DNA of 64,000 nucleotides from Vreelandella neptunia (GTDB lineage: Bacteria; Pseudomonadota; Gammaproteobacteria; Pseudomonadales; Halomonadaceae): NCBI RefSeq assembly GCF_022489065.1, contig NZ_JAKVTW010000002.1, positions 186,001 to 250,000 on the forward strand, in the 5' to 3' direction. The translations under genes were made by a program, and so were the position numbers. This document shows, in pieces, positions 1-9,126 of this stretch (position 1 is its first letter; each line of letters opens with the position of its first letter). The notes under the pieces are model-generated. The model was given only the letters and a program-made list of their open reading frames with translations. It did no database searches and had not been told where the DNA came from.

Positions 1-1027
1 GAACGCCCAAGCTGGCTGTCCAGCCCGCATCGGAACAGCCGCCGGTAAATTCGCCATCAACAGCAAACCCGATCGCTTTAGCTTGCGATTGATAAAGCGC
101 AAACAGCGCGCTGCTCATACCCTCTTCAAGCGGGAAGAACTCCGACGTCTGCTCAATGTTTGCCCCAGTGCCAGGAGTATCGGGTTCGGCGATTATTGCC
201 TCAATGGCTTGATAAAGCTGGTCGCGCTGTGCGGTGGTGACAAAACGAATATCAAGCTGTGCGGACGCTGAAGGCGCAACGGTATTGCGAGATACCCCGC
301 CGGTGATGGTGCCCACATTGGTGGTAATGCCTGCCTCGTAATCGGTCAACGCGTGCAGTTTGATAATTTTTTGGGCCAGTGCTTCGATGGCGCTGGCACC
401 ATCGCCATGGCTAACACCAGAGTGGGCGGCTTTGCCGGTGACGTTGATCAAAAAACCAGCACCCCCTTTTCGGCCAGTGACCACATTGCCGCTGACGCGC
501 CCTGGCTCGACGTTCAAGACGCCGCTTGCCCCCTCAGCGGCAGCTTCAATAAACGCCCGCCCATCTGGCGAGCCGATCTCCTCATCGGCGGTAAATAGGG
601 CGCGGACGGGCAGTGGGCAGGTGGGCAAACGGCTTAACGCGCGAAGCACAAAGCAGTTCATCACCAGACCGCTTTTCATATCGGCCACGCCAGGGCCAAA
701 GCCAAGGTTCCCATTTTGGCTGTAGCCTCGGCCTGCCACGGTGCCGGTCGGAAAAACCGTATCCCGGTGGCCCATAAGCAGCGCATGACCTTGGCCAGCA
801 CCCCCAAGTTGCGCCTCTAAAATATCGCCTGAGTCAGGGCGTTGGTGGCGTATCACCGTGATGCCATCCTGCTCGAGCCACTGGGTGATCAGGTCAGCCA
901 CCGCATCCGTGCCCGCTTTGTCATGACTGTTGGAGTCGATATTAACCAGGGCCTCCAAACAGCCAATCATCGCCTGCTGTTGCCCCTTTAGCCAATCACA
1001 CGCTTGTTGTATTAGTGGCTCTTGCAT
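1..1027 (-). CDS. M20 family metallopeptidase, CPG2-like (3' end cut by window)
   Basis: The reading frame starts at the ATG at 1027 and runs off the left edge without a stop, so only the N-terminal ~341 residues are visible. It reads as a zinc-dependent M20 carboxypeptidase of the glutamate-carboxypeptidase (CPG2) group. A metal-binding HRDTVFP motif lies near residue 88, GPGVADMKSG near 112, and the catalytic DEEIGSP near 147. No signal peptide is visible, so it is probably cytosolic. The start overlaps the 3' end of the upstream M20 dipeptidase by 16 bases, with AGGAGCG just upstream as ribosome binding site, which points to translational coupling. As last visible gene of a peptide ABC operon it probably removes C-terminal residues from imported peptides or N-acyl amino acids. 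Exact substrate unknown. Confidence 0.85.
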   Translation of the reverse strand, partial: MQEPLIQQACDWLKGQQQAMIGCLEALVNIDSNSHDKAGTDAVADLITQWLEQDGITVIRHQRPDSGDILEAQLGGAGQGHALLMGHRDTVFPTGTVAGRGYSQNGNLGFGPGVADMKSGLVMNCFVLRALSRLPTCPLPVRALFTADEEIGSPDGRAFIEAAAEGASGVLNVEPGRVSGNVVTGRKGGAGFLINVTGKAAHSGVSHGDGASAIEALAQKIIKLHALTDYEAGITTNVGTITGGVSRNTVAPSASAQLDIRFVTTAQRDQLYQAIEAIIAEPDTPGTGANIEQTSEFFPLEEGMSSALFALYQSQAKAIGFAVDGEFTGGCSDAGWTASLGV

Positions 1028-2433
1028 GACGCTCGCTCCTTATGAATCTCTGCACCTTGAGCACTCAAATCCCAGAATAGCCCCGCCATTAATATAAGCG
1101 CTTCTGAGGCAATGCTACCCAATAAGTGTTCATCGGGGGCGTGTTGCGAACAGGAGGGGTAGGAGTGGGGAACCCATAGTGTGGGTAAGCCAAGCGTCTC
1201 GGCAAATACATCGTTAGGCAATGATCCGCCCAGGTTAGGCAGTAGCGTGGGCGTTTTATGGGTCGATAGCTGCATCGAGGTTAACGCCCAGCTCACCCAG
1301 GGGTCTTCAGGGTCAAGGCGTGTGGCATTCATCTGTGACATGCGCGCCGCGCTGACCTCGATATCGTGATAGCCGTGTTGATCCAAATGATGGCGTAAAT
1401 GGGCTAGAAAGTTATCCTGGTCGCTGCCCACCACATAACGCAACTGGCAGTGGGCGTAGGCGTGGGGTGGAATCGCATTGGCTGGGGCGTCCGGGTTGCC
1501 TGCCTTCATGGCGAGTACTTCTAGCGTGTTCCAGCCAAACAGGCGCTCCGCGGGGGACAACCCTGGCTCCCCCCAGTCAGTATCAATGGCCGGGGCATTG
1601 TCACCAACCCCCACCTCAAGTAAGGCAAGCGCTTGGCGAACGGCATCAGGTATTGGCGCTGGGCGTAACCCTTCAATTTGGATCACCCCATTGGCATCCA
1701 CCAGCGTGGCTATCGCATTGGTTAACCGCACGGCAGGGTTCTTGAGCACGCCGCCCCAGTTACCCGAGTGGTGGGCGCCTTCACGGGCCTGTAGTTTAAG
1801 ATCAAAATTGAAGGAGCCCCGTGAGCCTAAAAATAGAGTGGGGGCGTCAGCGTTCAAACGGGGCCCATCCGAACCGATAAACACATCGGCCGCCAACCGC
1901 TCGCGATAACGGTGGCAGACCTCTTTTAACCCCGGTGAACCGGTCTCTTCGCCCATCTCCAACACCAGCTTCACGTTATAGCCCAGTTGCCCGCCGCTTG
2001 CTTTTAACACACAGCCCAGGGCGGCTAGATTAATCGTGTGCTGTCCTTTGTTATCAGCGGTGCCGCGGCCGTACCAGCGATCCCCCCGCTGGGTGATCTG
2101 CCAAGGCGACAGCCCTTCGGCCCACTGATCATCATAGCCGCGGATCACATCGCCATGGCCGTAGGTTAATACGCTGAAAGCGGCCTCTGGCTCAATTCTT
2201 TCCGCGATAAGAAAGGGCCCAAAACCTTCCACCGGGTTATCGACAATTTCCCATGTAAAACCGAGCTGCTCAATGTCCGGAATAATCTGTTCAGTCAGGT
2301 AGCCGTGAAGCTCCTCCAGCCGATTGGGTTCCTGGCTTTCACTGCGGATGGCAATACGCGGGGCAAGCTGAGCATAAAACTCACCACTATCAAAATAGGC
2401 TTTGGCAGTGTCTAAGGCGTGTTGGCGCGACAT
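1012..2433 (-). CDS. M20 family dipeptidase
   Basis: A 473-residue zinc peptidase of the M20 (ArgE/DapE/CPG2) superfamily. The metal ligands are visible in order: YGHGDV near residue 91, GRGTADNKGQH near 123 and the catalytic EMGEETGSPGL near 159. A dimerisation-domain segment with AHHSGNWGG follows in the middle. No signal peptide or membrane segment is visible. It lies 38 bases downstream of the peptide ABC ATPase gene and overlaps the next M20 gene, so it belongs to the same operon. It probably hydrolyses imported di- or oligopeptides in the cytoplasm. The family also contains amidohydrolases acting on N-acylated amino acids, so the bond cleaved is not certain. Confidence 0.85.
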   Translation of the reverse strand: MSRQHALDTAKAYFDSGEFYAQLAPRIAIRSESQEPNRLEELHGYLTEQIIPDIEQLGFTWEIVDNPVEGFGPFLIAERIEPEAAFSVLTYGHGDVIRGYDDQWAEGLSPWQITQRGDRWYGRGTADNKGQHTINLAALGCVLKASGGQLGYNVKLVLEMGEETGSPGLKEVCHRYRERLAADVFIGSDGPRLNADAPTLFLGSRGSFNFDLKLQAREGAHHSGNWGGVLKNPAVRLTNAIATLVDANGVIQIEGLRPAPIPDAVRQALALLEVGVGDNAPAIDTDWGEPGLSPAERLFGWNTLEVLAMKAGNPDAPANAIPPHAYAHCQLRYVVGSDQDNFLAHLRHHLDQHGYHDIEVSAARMSQMNATRLDPEDPWVSWALTSMQLSTHKTPTLLPNLGGSLPNDVFAETLGLPTLWVPHSYPSCSQHAPDEHLLGSIASEALILMAGLFWDLSAQGAEIHKERASCKSH

Positions 2434-2471
2434 AAATATTCCTTTTAACGTAAGGCATTAATTAGCGGTAG

Positions 2472-3476
2472 TTAGGCAAAGTGGCAGGCGACACGCGCCT
2501 GATTGCCCTGACGAGTCGCCTGATCAGACGTTTGAGCAATAGCGCTCAGCGTCGGCGCTTGCTGTGAGCATGTGGGCTGAGCAACAGGGCATCGAGGGTG
2601 AAAGGCACAGCCTGAAGGTGGTTGTGTAGGGTCGGGTTGCCCGGCCCCAAGGCCGATATCAGGTACGCCCAAGCCAGGCTCTGGCGTCAGCGCGGAGGCT
2701 AGCAGCGCTTGGGTGTATGGGTGGCGAGGCGCGGTGAAGATTTGTTCACGGGTGCCCTCTTCGACAATTTGCCCCAGGTACATCACCGCCAGCCGGTCCG
2801 CCAAATGTTCCACCACGGCGAGGTCGTGGCTTATAAACAGATAGGTAAGACCAAACTCATCTTTAAGGTCGAGCAGGAGATTGAGAATCTGAGCCTGCAC
2901 TGATACATCCAGTGCGGAGGTAGGCTCGTCACAAATCACCAGGTCAGGGCGCATAATCAGTGCTCGGGCAATCGCTACCCGTTGGCGCTGCCCGCCAGAC
3001 ATTTGCCCTGGGTATTGCTGTGCAGCGCGTTTGGGCAACCCGACCATATCGAGCATCTCCTCGACCTTTACGGCCTGCTCCTTGGAGGTGCCAATGCCAT
3101 GAATACGCAGCGGCAGACCAACGATCTGGGCAATCCGCTGGCGGGGGTTCAGTGACGAGTAAGGATCCTGGAAAATGGGCTGTATATGGCGGGCTAACGC
3201 CTTTTGGTTAGCATTAACAATCGCTTTGCCATTAATCAGCACATCGCCCGCACTAGGGGGCGTCAGCCCCAGCAGCATTTTGGCCAAGGTGCTTTTACCG
3301 CAGCCTGATTCGCCCACCAGCCCCATCACCTGACCGCGGGGAACGCGCAGCGATACATCGTTGACTGCCTTTAAGGTACGGCTCTTATGCAGCATGCCGC
3401 CGCCCAGTTTGAATGTTTTGGAAAGCGCGCAGAGCTCCAGGGCAAGCGGGTCGAGATGGTGTGCGACACTGCTCAT
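2472..3476 (-). CDS. Peptide ABC transporter ATP-binding protein (DppF/OppF-like)
   Basis: An ATPase of a dipeptide/oligopeptide ABC importer, 334 residues from the chosen start. Walker A GESGCGKS is at about residues 55-62, the signature MSGGQ at 159-163, Walker B ICDEP near 181 and the switch His in ISHD near 217. The C-terminal oligopeptide-transporter extension has the HPRCPVAQPTC cysteine motif. A longer frame exists upstream (to 3587), but the ATG at 3476 has a near-perfect AGGAGGT five to six bases upstream and overlaps the preceding stop as ATGA, so I start there. Together with the neighbouring DppD-like ATPase it would form the ATPase heterodimer energising the two permeases. Confidence 0.92.
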   Translation of the reverse strand: MSSVAHHLDPLALELCALSKTFKLGGGMLHKSRTLKAVNDVSLRVPRGQVMGLVGESGCGKSTLAKMLLGLTPPSAGDVLINGKAIVNANQKALARHIQPIFQDPYSSLNPRQRIAQIVGLPLRIHGIGTSKEQAVKVEEMLDMVGLPKRAAQQYPGQMSGGQRQRVAIARALIMRPDLVICDEPTSALDVSVQAQILNLLLDLKDEFGLTYLFISHDLAVVEHLADRLAVMYLGQIVEEGTREQIFTAPRHPYTQALLASALTPEPGLGVPDIGLGAGQPDPTQPPSGCAFHPRCPVAQPTCSQQAPTLSAIAQTSDQATRQGNQARVACHFA

Positions 3477-4522
3477 AGCGTTACCTCCTGAGCGTTTATC
3501 GTTGCCGGGTTGGCTAGCTGATGGGCAAAGTGGCAGCGCGATAGGTGTCTGTCCGCGACGGTTTGCAAGGGTGGTGTGGAGTAACAACGCTCATCCGCAT
3601 GGTCGCAGCGATTACAGAAGGCGCAGCCCTCGACCTTATCTACCAAGCTGGGAACCACGCCTGGAATGGCCTGCAAGCGGCTGCCCGGCAGCGTTTTGCT
3701 AGGTGTCGGTATGCAGCGCAGTAACCCTTGGGTATAGGGGTGGCTGGGGGCATGAAAAAGCGCCTGGGCAGAGGCGGTTTCAATCACTTCACCGGCATAC
3801 ATCACGGCGACACGGTCGGCAATGCGGGCAACAACGCCCAGGTCGTGGGTAATGAAGATAACCGCGGTACCAAACTCCTGCTGTAAGTCCCGTAGCAGGT
3901 GCAGAATTTGCGCTTGAATGGTGACGTCCAGCGCCGTGGTAGGCTCATCGGCGATGATCAAGTCGGGTTCACACATCAGTGCCATTGCGATCATGACCCG
4001 CTGGCGCAGCCCGCCCGAAAGTTGGTGGGGGTACTGGCGCATACGCTCTTCGGCGGCGCTGATACCTACCCGCTTGAGTAAATAGAGTGCACGGTCGTGG
4101 GCCGCTTTACGCGATACCAGCTGATGACGGCGCAACGCTTCGCAGAGCTGATTGCCCAGGGTGTAGGCGGGATTGAGGGCCGTCATGGGCTCTTGGAAAA
4201 TCATCGCCATGCGTGCACCACGCAGGTTGCTGCGCTCGTGCTCAGACACCGTGAGCAGATCAACGCCGTCAAAGTTGAGGCAGTCGGCGTTGATCTGCGC
4301 TTTGCGCGGTAGCAGGCCCATTAATGCCAGCGAGGTCATGGATTTACCACACCCAGACTCGCCTACCAGGCAGAGCATTTCGCCGCGTTCAACGTGAAAA
4401 TCGATGCCCCGCACGGCGTGAAGCGTGCCTTTGGCTACCGGTAAGTCGACACGTAGCTGTTTTACGCTGAGTAGCGGTGAGGCTGGCGCTGTTGAACGCT
4501 CAACGGATGATTGATTACTCAT
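3473..4522 (-). CDS. Peptide ABC transporter ATP-binding protein (DppD/OppD-like)
   Basis: A 349-residue ATPase. Walker A GESGCGKS lies at about 54-61, a Q-loop at MIFQEPM near 108, the signature LSGGL at 168-172, Walker B LIIADEP near 189 and the switch His in ITHD near 226. The C-terminal oligopeptide-transporter domain carries a cysteine cluster (CAFCNRC), which in the DppD group binds an iron-sulfur cluster (family knowledge). It overlaps the DppC-like gene by 8 bases and the DppF-like gene by 4, so all three are translationally coupled. Role: ATP hydrolysis on the cytoplasmic face for peptide uptake. Whether the ligand is a peptide, an opine or nickel cannot be read from the sequence. 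The two downstream peptidases favour peptides. Confidence 0.92.
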   Translation of the reverse strand: MSNQSSVERSTAPASPLLSVKQLRVDLPVAKGTLHAVRGIDFHVERGEMLCLVGESGCGKSMTSLALMGLLPRKAQINADCLNFDGVDLLTVSEHERSNLRGARMAMIFQEPMTALNPAYTLGNQLCEALRRHQLVSRKAAHDRALYLLKRVGISAAEERMRQYPHQLSGGLRQRVMIAMALMCEPDLIIADEPTTALDVTIQAQILHLLRDLQQEFGTAVIFITHDLGVVARIADRVAVMYAGEVIETASAQALFHAPSHPYTQGLLRCIPTPSKTLPGSRLQAIPGVVPSLVDKVEGCAFCNRCDHADERCYSTPPLQTVADRHLSRCHFAHQLANPATINAQEVTL

Positions 4523-5423
4523 TGCGGCCTCCTGGCGCGCTTAGGTCGCGCAGCCCATCACCTAGCAAGTTAATTGCCAGCACCAGCACAAACAGGGCGC
4601 TGCCGGGAATCGTAATGACCCAGGGCTGAAAGAACATATAGGCTTTGCCTTCGGCGATCATCAGCCCCCAGGAGGGGGAGGGTGGCTGCACGCCCATCCC
4701 CAGGAACGACAGCGTCGCTTCGAGCAAAATGGCGTTGGCAACTTCTAATGTGGCCACCACAATCAGGGCGCCGGCGATATTGGGCAGCACTTCGCGCAGT
4801 AGAATGTAGTGCAGGGGGCAGCCCAGTGCCTGGGCGGCTTGGATATATTCAGCGTCACGCAGTTGCTGGGTGGCTGAGCGAGCAACGACGGCGAAGCGAT
4901 CCCAGAGTAGTAGCCCTAACAGTAGGGTGACGGTGAGCATTGAGCCGCCTATTAGCGAGGCCATAGCCAGTGCCACTAACACCACCGGCATGGCTAGGCG
5001 GGTGGTGAGCAGGTAACTCACCACTGCATCAACGCGTCCACCAAAGTAACCGGCCAACACGCCTAACGTGGTACCAATCAGACCGGAAATCAGTGCGACC
5101 ACGATGCCGATAAAGAGTGAAATGCGGGTGCCATAAATCAGTCGGCTCAGATAGTCACGGCCAAGACGGTCGGTGCCTAACGGGTGTGTCCAACTACCAG
5201 TGTCGTGCCAGAAAGGCGGCACCATGCGGTTAGCGGTGTTCTGTAAATATGGGTCATGAGGGGCTAGCCAAGGTGCCAGGAGCGCAACGACCCCCAAGGA
5301 CGTAATGATCAATAAACCGATGGTTAGGCTGCGGTTATTAAGCGTGCTGCGAAATAGGCGCGACTGCCAAGTAGCGGCCAACGGTTGTTCTGCGGCCACC
5401 TGTGGGGAAAGGATATTTGCCAT
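4515..5423 (-). CDS. Peptide ABC transporter permease (DppC-like)
   Basis: A 302-residue inner-membrane permease of the binding-protein-dependent DppC/OppC family. The N-terminal cytoplasmic tail is followed by a first membrane segment (residues ~33-52) and the conserved periplasmic loop with APHDPY and HPLGTDRLGRDYLSRL. Five further hydrophobic segments follow, and the EAA cytoplasmic loop (EAA-like stretch ATLSFLGMGVQPPSPSWG in the C-terminal half) contacts the ATPases. It lies 11 bases downstream of the DppB-like permease, with which it would form the channel heterodimer. Confidence 0.92.
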   Translation of the reverse strand: MANILSPQVAAEQPLAATWQSRLFRSTLNNRSLTIGLLIITSLGVVALLAPWLAPHDPYLQNTANRMVPPFWHDTGSWTHPLGTDRLGRDYLSRLIYGTRISLFIGIVVALISGLIGTTLGVLAGYFGGRVDAVVSYLLTTRLAMPVVLVALAMASLIGGSMLTVTLLLGLLLWDRFAVVARSATQQLRDAEYIQAAQALGCPLHYILLREVLPNIAGALIVVATLEVANAILLEATLSFLGMGVQPPSPSWGLMIAEGKAYMFFQPWVITIPGSALFVLVLAINLLGDGLRDLSAPGGRNE

Positions 5424-5434
5424 GGTGTTCTCCG

Positions 5435-6352
5435 TTAACGCGCGCGCAGGCGGGGGTCGAGTACTGCGTTGAGAATGTCGGCCAGCAGCGTCAACACGAT
5501 ATAAAACAGCGCAATGATCAAAACGATGGCTTGAACCACTGGGTAGTCGTTGCGGGAAATGGCGTTCCAGGCCAGTTGCCCCAGTCCGCGCAGCGAAAAG
5601 ACGGTCTCGATAACCACCGAGCCGCCAAGCATAAAGCCCAACTCCACGGCGGCTAGCGCCACCACGGGAATCACCGCATTGCGTAGGGCGTGTTTGAAAA
5701 TCACCGTGCCGGTGCGCAGCCCTTTGGCTCGTGCAGTGCGGATGTAATCCGCCTCAAGTACTTCCAACATGCCGCTACGGGTGAGGCGCATCATGGCGGG
5801 AGTGGCGTAGTAGCCCAGTGCAATGGCGGGTAGCACAAAGCCTTGCCAGCTATCGCTTCCAGCCGCGGGAAACCACTGCAGCTTGACGGCAAACAGGATG
5901 ATCAGCGTTAAGCCAAACCAGAAATTCGGCATCGCCTGTCCGGTCACCGCAATGGCCATGGCCATCCGGTCTATCCAGCTACCCCGCTTGAGCGCGGCCA
6001 CTACACCGAGTGGAATAGACACGAAAAGGGCAATCGCCAAGGACATCACACCCAGGGTCATGGTCACCGGTAAGCGCTCGACCACCAGATCCATGACATC
6101 GCTCTGGTAGTAGTAAGAGCGCCCAAAGTCGAGCTGCACGGCTCCCCAAAGCCAACTGGTAAACTGCTGGATCACCGGGCGATCCAGGCCGTAATCCGTT
6201 CTTATTTGTTCTACCTGCTCGGCGGTGGCCTCGGGGCCACCAATGGAGAGTGCCAGGTCACCCGAGAGCTGCAGCAGACTAAAGCAGAGAACTGAAATAG
6301 TCAGAGCGACGCTAAGCGCTATTAGCGTGCGCTTGAAAACAAATGCCCACAT
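5435..6352 (-). CDS. Peptide ABC transporter permease (DppB-like)
   Basis: A 305-residue inner-membrane permease of the DppB/OppB family. It has an N-terminal membrane helix (FKRTLIALSVALTISVLCF), the family's periplasmic region with IRTDYGLDRPVIQQFTSWL, and five more hydrophobic segments. The coupling-loop motif near the C-terminal third includes DYIRTARAKGL. The gene follows the binding-protein gene after 75 bases that contain a stem-loop. Such a stem-loop is often seen where the binding protein is made in excess of the membrane parts. Confidence 0.92.
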   Translation of the reverse strand: MWAFVFKRTLIALSVALTISVLCFSLLQLSGDLALSIGGPEATAEQVEQIRTDYGLDRPVIQQFTSWLWGAVQLDFGRSYYYQSDVMDLVVERLPVTMTLGVMSLAIALFVSIPLGVVAALKRGSWIDRMAMAIAVTGQAMPNFWFGLTLIILFAVKLQWFPAAGSDSWQGFVLPAIALGYYATPAMMRLTRSGMLEVLEADYIRTARAKGLRTGTVIFKHALRNAVIPVVALAAVELGFMLGGSVVIETVFSLRGLGQLAWNAISRNDYPVVQAIVLIIALFYIVLTLLADILNAVLDPRLRAR

Positions 6353-6381
6353 AAAGCATCACCCCCTCGCTATGGAAGGCT

Positions 6382-6403
6382 AGCCGTGGAAAGAACCACG
6401 GCT
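6382..6403 (-). other. Intercistronic stem-loop after the binding-protein gene
   Basis: AGCCGTGG and CCACGGCT form a perfect 8-bp stem around a 6-base loop, 25 bases past the stop of the binding-protein gene and before the DppB-like gene. No T-run follows on the minus strand, so it is more likely an mRNA-stabilising or processing structure than a terminator. Confidence 0.55.
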
Positions 6404-6427
6404 GCCGATAGGTCAAACGTCACGCCG

Positions 6428-7945
6428 TTACTTCCAGCTTGCTTCGTAAAAGCGCGGTAGTTCGTCGGGGTAGGCGGTGAAGTCGAGATCAGCGGTGTGG
6501 GCGTAATAGGTGGAGTAGGAGAACAGCGGCGCCCAGTACGCTTGCTCGGAGATGCGGGCGAGCGCTTTTTGGTAGTGCTCCAAGCGCACATCAGGATCTA
6601 CCGAGGTGTCGGCGGTCTGAAGCCACTCTTGCACCTGGCTGTCCTGCCAGAGATCGTCAATACCGCCTGTGAAATAGACGCTGACGAAGGCCGAAACATC
6701 GTTAATAGAGAATGAGCCCCAGGCTTTAAACGACATATCGGTTTGGCCGTTACGCTGAAGCTCAAGTAGCGCGGGGGAGGTCATAAAGCGCAGGTTGGCA
6801 TTGATGCCTACTGCGCGTAGATCGCCAATCATCGCTTCGGCGTAGTCGCGTTCCCGGTAGGCGTGAAGGTCGATATCAAAGCCATCGGCGTAACCCGCTT
6901 CGGCGAGCAGTTCACGAGCTTTTTCAGGGTCGTACTCATACTCAATGACGTCTTGTGTTTCACAGCCGAACTGGGTGGGAAAGCAGGGGGCGTAAAGGGG
7001 CTGGCTGCCGCCGCGTACTAGATCATTAGCGAGGCCTTCCCGGTTCATGGCGTGGTTAATGGCTTGACGCACGCGAATATCATGTAACGGCGACTCTTCT
7101 CGGGTAGCTGAATCCAGGCCGATATAGCCGACGCGCATGGTTTCGCCGCCCAGTACGCTAAGCTGGGGCATACCGCCTAACGATTCAGCTTGATCCGACG
7201 GTACGCGCCAAATCCAATCCACTTGCCCCGACATCAATTGCGCCATACGAGAGTCCGCATCGGCAATCGCCTTGAACTCAATATTGCCAATCTCCGGTTG
7301 GCCAATCGGGCTGTCGGTAAAATAGTCATCAAAGCGCGTTAGGCTGACGCCATCCCCAGGGCGAACGTTGGTAATCCGGTAAGGGCCGGTGCCCACTGGC
7401 TCACGGCTAAAACCCTCAATGCCCACTTCCTGGAAATACTCATCGGGGTAAATTGGCATCGGGCCTGAAAGATACTCAAGGGCCGCGGGGAAAGGCTCCT
7501 TGAGATGAATGCGAACCTGGTAATCATCCAATTTCTCAACGCTTTCGATCCAGTCGACATTTTGGCGTGTCACCACCCGGGATTCGGGAGATACCGCGTA
7601 ATTAAAGGTGAACACTACATCGTCGGCGTCGAAGGCCTCGCCGTTGTGAAAAGTAACGCCTTCACGTAGTACCAGATCTAAGGTCGAGTCATCGACCCAC
7701 TCCCATTCGGTCGCCAAACGGGGCTCGTACTCATTCGTCTGTGGGTTGCGGTAAATCAGCGTGTCCCAGGCCAAATGGGCAAGAATCACCCCTTCTCGCA
7801 GGTTGTTATGGTAGGGGCTAACGTTCTCGGGTTCGCTGTCAGACGCATAGACCAGCGTATCGTTAGCCTTACCTGCCATTGCGGGTGTCGCAATGCTGAG
7901 CAAAGCCAGTGATGTAACGCAGTAAAGAGTTTTAGGTGTTTGCAT
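6428..7945 (-). CDS. Periplasmic peptide-binding protein (SBP_bac_5 family)
   Basis: A 505-residue solute-binding protein of the DppA/OppA/NikA family. Residues 1-24 form a Sec signal peptide ending in PAMA before GKAND. The family landmarks follow: DTLVYASDSEPENVSPY at the mature N-terminus, LREGVTFHNGEAFDADDVVF near residue 110, and the HDIRVRQAINHAMNRE block near 285. It is first in the operon and should capture ligand in the periplasm and deliver it to the DppBC-like permeases. It is transcribed divergently from a LysR regulator with 197 bases between starts, so regulation by that protein is likely (inference). Ligand not determinable, with peptides favoured by the downstream peptidases. 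Confidence 0.92.
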   Translation of the reverse strand: MQTPKTLYCVTSLALLSIATPAMAGKANDTLVYASDSEPENVSPYHNNLREGVILAHLAWDTLIYRNPQTNEYEPRLATEWEWVDDSTLDLVLREGVTFHNGEAFDADDVVFTFNYAVSPESRVVTRQNVDWIESVEKLDDYQVRIHLKEPFPAALEYLSGPMPIYPDEYFQEVGIEGFSREPVGTGPYRITNVRPGDGVSLTRFDDYFTDSPIGQPEIGNIEFKAIADADSRMAQLMSGQVDWIWRVPSDQAESLGGMPQLSVLGGETMRVGYIGLDSATREESPLHDIRVRQAINHAMNREGLANDLVRGGSQPLYAPCFPTQFGCETQDVIEYEYDPEKARELLAEAGYADGFDIDLHAYRERDYAEAMIGDLRAVGINANLRFMTSPALLELQRNGQTDMSFKAWGSFSINDVSAFVSVYFTGGIDDLWQDSQVQEWLQTADTSVDPDVRLEHYQKALARISEQAYWAPLFSYSTYYAHTADLDFTAYPDELPRFYEASWK

Positions 7946-8064
7946 GCCATACCTCGTTTTTTTAATAAAGAAAGGTTATGAGCGTTTGGCGTACCGTCGG
8001 CACTGTTGTTATGAGATGGACCTGTTCAAAGATCTGTTGCCGCTCCCATTTCAAGCTAATCTAT

Positions 8065-8104
8065 TGATAAGGAGTGCCACAAGTGCAATGTTTAGAACTT
8101 ATCA
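8065..8104. promoter_or_regulatory. Dyad in the LysR / peptide-operon divergent region
   Basis: TGATAAG (8065-8071) and CTTATCA (8098-8104) are a perfect inverted pair 26 bases apart, between the divergent LysR and binding-protein starts. It could be a LysR-type recognition region, but the spacing is wider than the usual T-N11-A box, so this is only a candidate. Confidence 0.25.
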
Positions 8105-8142
8105 TTGCTGTTTCGGCAATCCTTATGGCGAAGGGAGGCACG

Positions 8143-9126
8143 ATGAATCCACGGGTGCTACAAGAAACCGCGTTACGCTATTTTTTAGAAGTGGTGCGCT
8201 GCGGCTCCATTAGTGAAGCTTCGGGGAAGCTCAATGTGGCACCTTCGGCGATTAGTCGGCAGATTGCCCGGCTGGAGAGCGAGTTGGATACGCTGCTCTT
8301 TGAGCGCCGTGCGCGGGGCATGGTGCCGAGCGCCGCAGGCGAACTGCTGGCGGTACATGCTCGCCATATGCAATTGGAAGCCGACCGTATTGGCAGTGAA
8401 ATTCTGGCGCTGCGTGGATTGCAGCGGGGTAAGGTGCGCTTGGCTAGCTCAGAAGGCTTTGCCGTGGATTTTTTACCGGCGGCTATCGCGGCTTTCCGCA
8501 AGCGCTACAGCGGCATTCATTTTCACTTGATGGTGGGGTCGCCTGCCCAGGCGACCCGGCATGTCAGGGAAGGCAATGCGGATATCGGTATTACCTTCAG
8601 CTTAAAGCCCGAAGCGGATATTACCGTCGCGCTTAGACAACCAGCGCCGATTATGGCGCTGGTTTCACCTGACCATGAGCTAGCGACTAAAAAACACATA
8701 ACACTAGCGCAGCTACAGCGCTATCCACTGGCGCTACCCTCGCCAGAAACGACCCTGCGGCAGCTGTTTGATATCTGCTGTAGTCGCCAAAATCTGGCGT
8801 TTGAATCCATTTTTAGCAGTGACTACACTGAGGCATTGATCAACTTCGCCATGCTGGGAGGCGGGGTGGCGCTTGCCGGGGAGATTTCCGTTCGTTACCG
8901 CATTTATCAACAGCGAGTCGTCGCGATTCCCATTCGTGACCAGGGCATGGACTCCCGCTTTATCGAAGTCCAAACCCTCGCCAAACGAACCTTGCCGAGT
9001 GCTACCCAGGCCTTTCTGGCGTTCATTAAAGAGCACATCCCAGCTGGAAAGTTGCCGCTTTTACCTACCCCGCCAATGCCAACTGCCGATCGCACACCTT
9101 CGCAATCAACGCCGGGTCGTGGCTGA
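8143..9126 (+). CDS. LysR family transcriptional regulator
   Basis: A 327-residue LysR-type regulator. The N-terminal winged helix-turn-helix spans about residues 8-65 (RYFLEVVRCGSISEASGKLN, then PSAISRQIARLESELDTLLF). It is followed by a substrate-binding-like effector domain to about residue 300. A longer frame begins at 8074, but AAGGGAGG sits six bases before the ATG at 8143 and that start gives the normal family N-terminus. It is divergent to the peptide ABC operon and probably controls it in response to an imported ligand (inference). Its 3' end overlaps the convergent ABC ATPase remnant by 62 bases, consistent with rearrangement on that side. Confidence 0.9.
   Translation: MNPRVLQETALRYFLEVVRCGSISEASGKLNVAPSAISRQIARLESELDTLLFERRARGMVPSAAGELLAVHARHMQLEADRIGSEILALRGLQRGKVRLASSEGFAVDFLPAAIAAFRKRYSGIHFHLMVGSPAQATRHVREGNADIGITFSLKPEADITVALRQPAPIMALVSPDHELATKKHITLAQLQRYPLALPSPETTLRQLFDICCSRQNLAFESIFSSDYTEALINFAMLGGGVALAGEISVRYRIYQQRVVAIPIRDQGMDSRFIEVQTLAKRTLPSATQAFLAFIKEHIPAGKLPLLPTPPMPTADRTPSQSTPGRG

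Noticed and set aside
353..725. Open frames on the plus strand opposite the partial M20 gene
   Set aside because: They are antisense shadows; the minus-strand frame carries clear M20 metal motifs.
3477..3587. N-terminal extension of the DppF-like ATPase
   Set aside because: It lies within the DppD-like gene, while an ideal ribosome binding site and ATGA overlap mark 3476.
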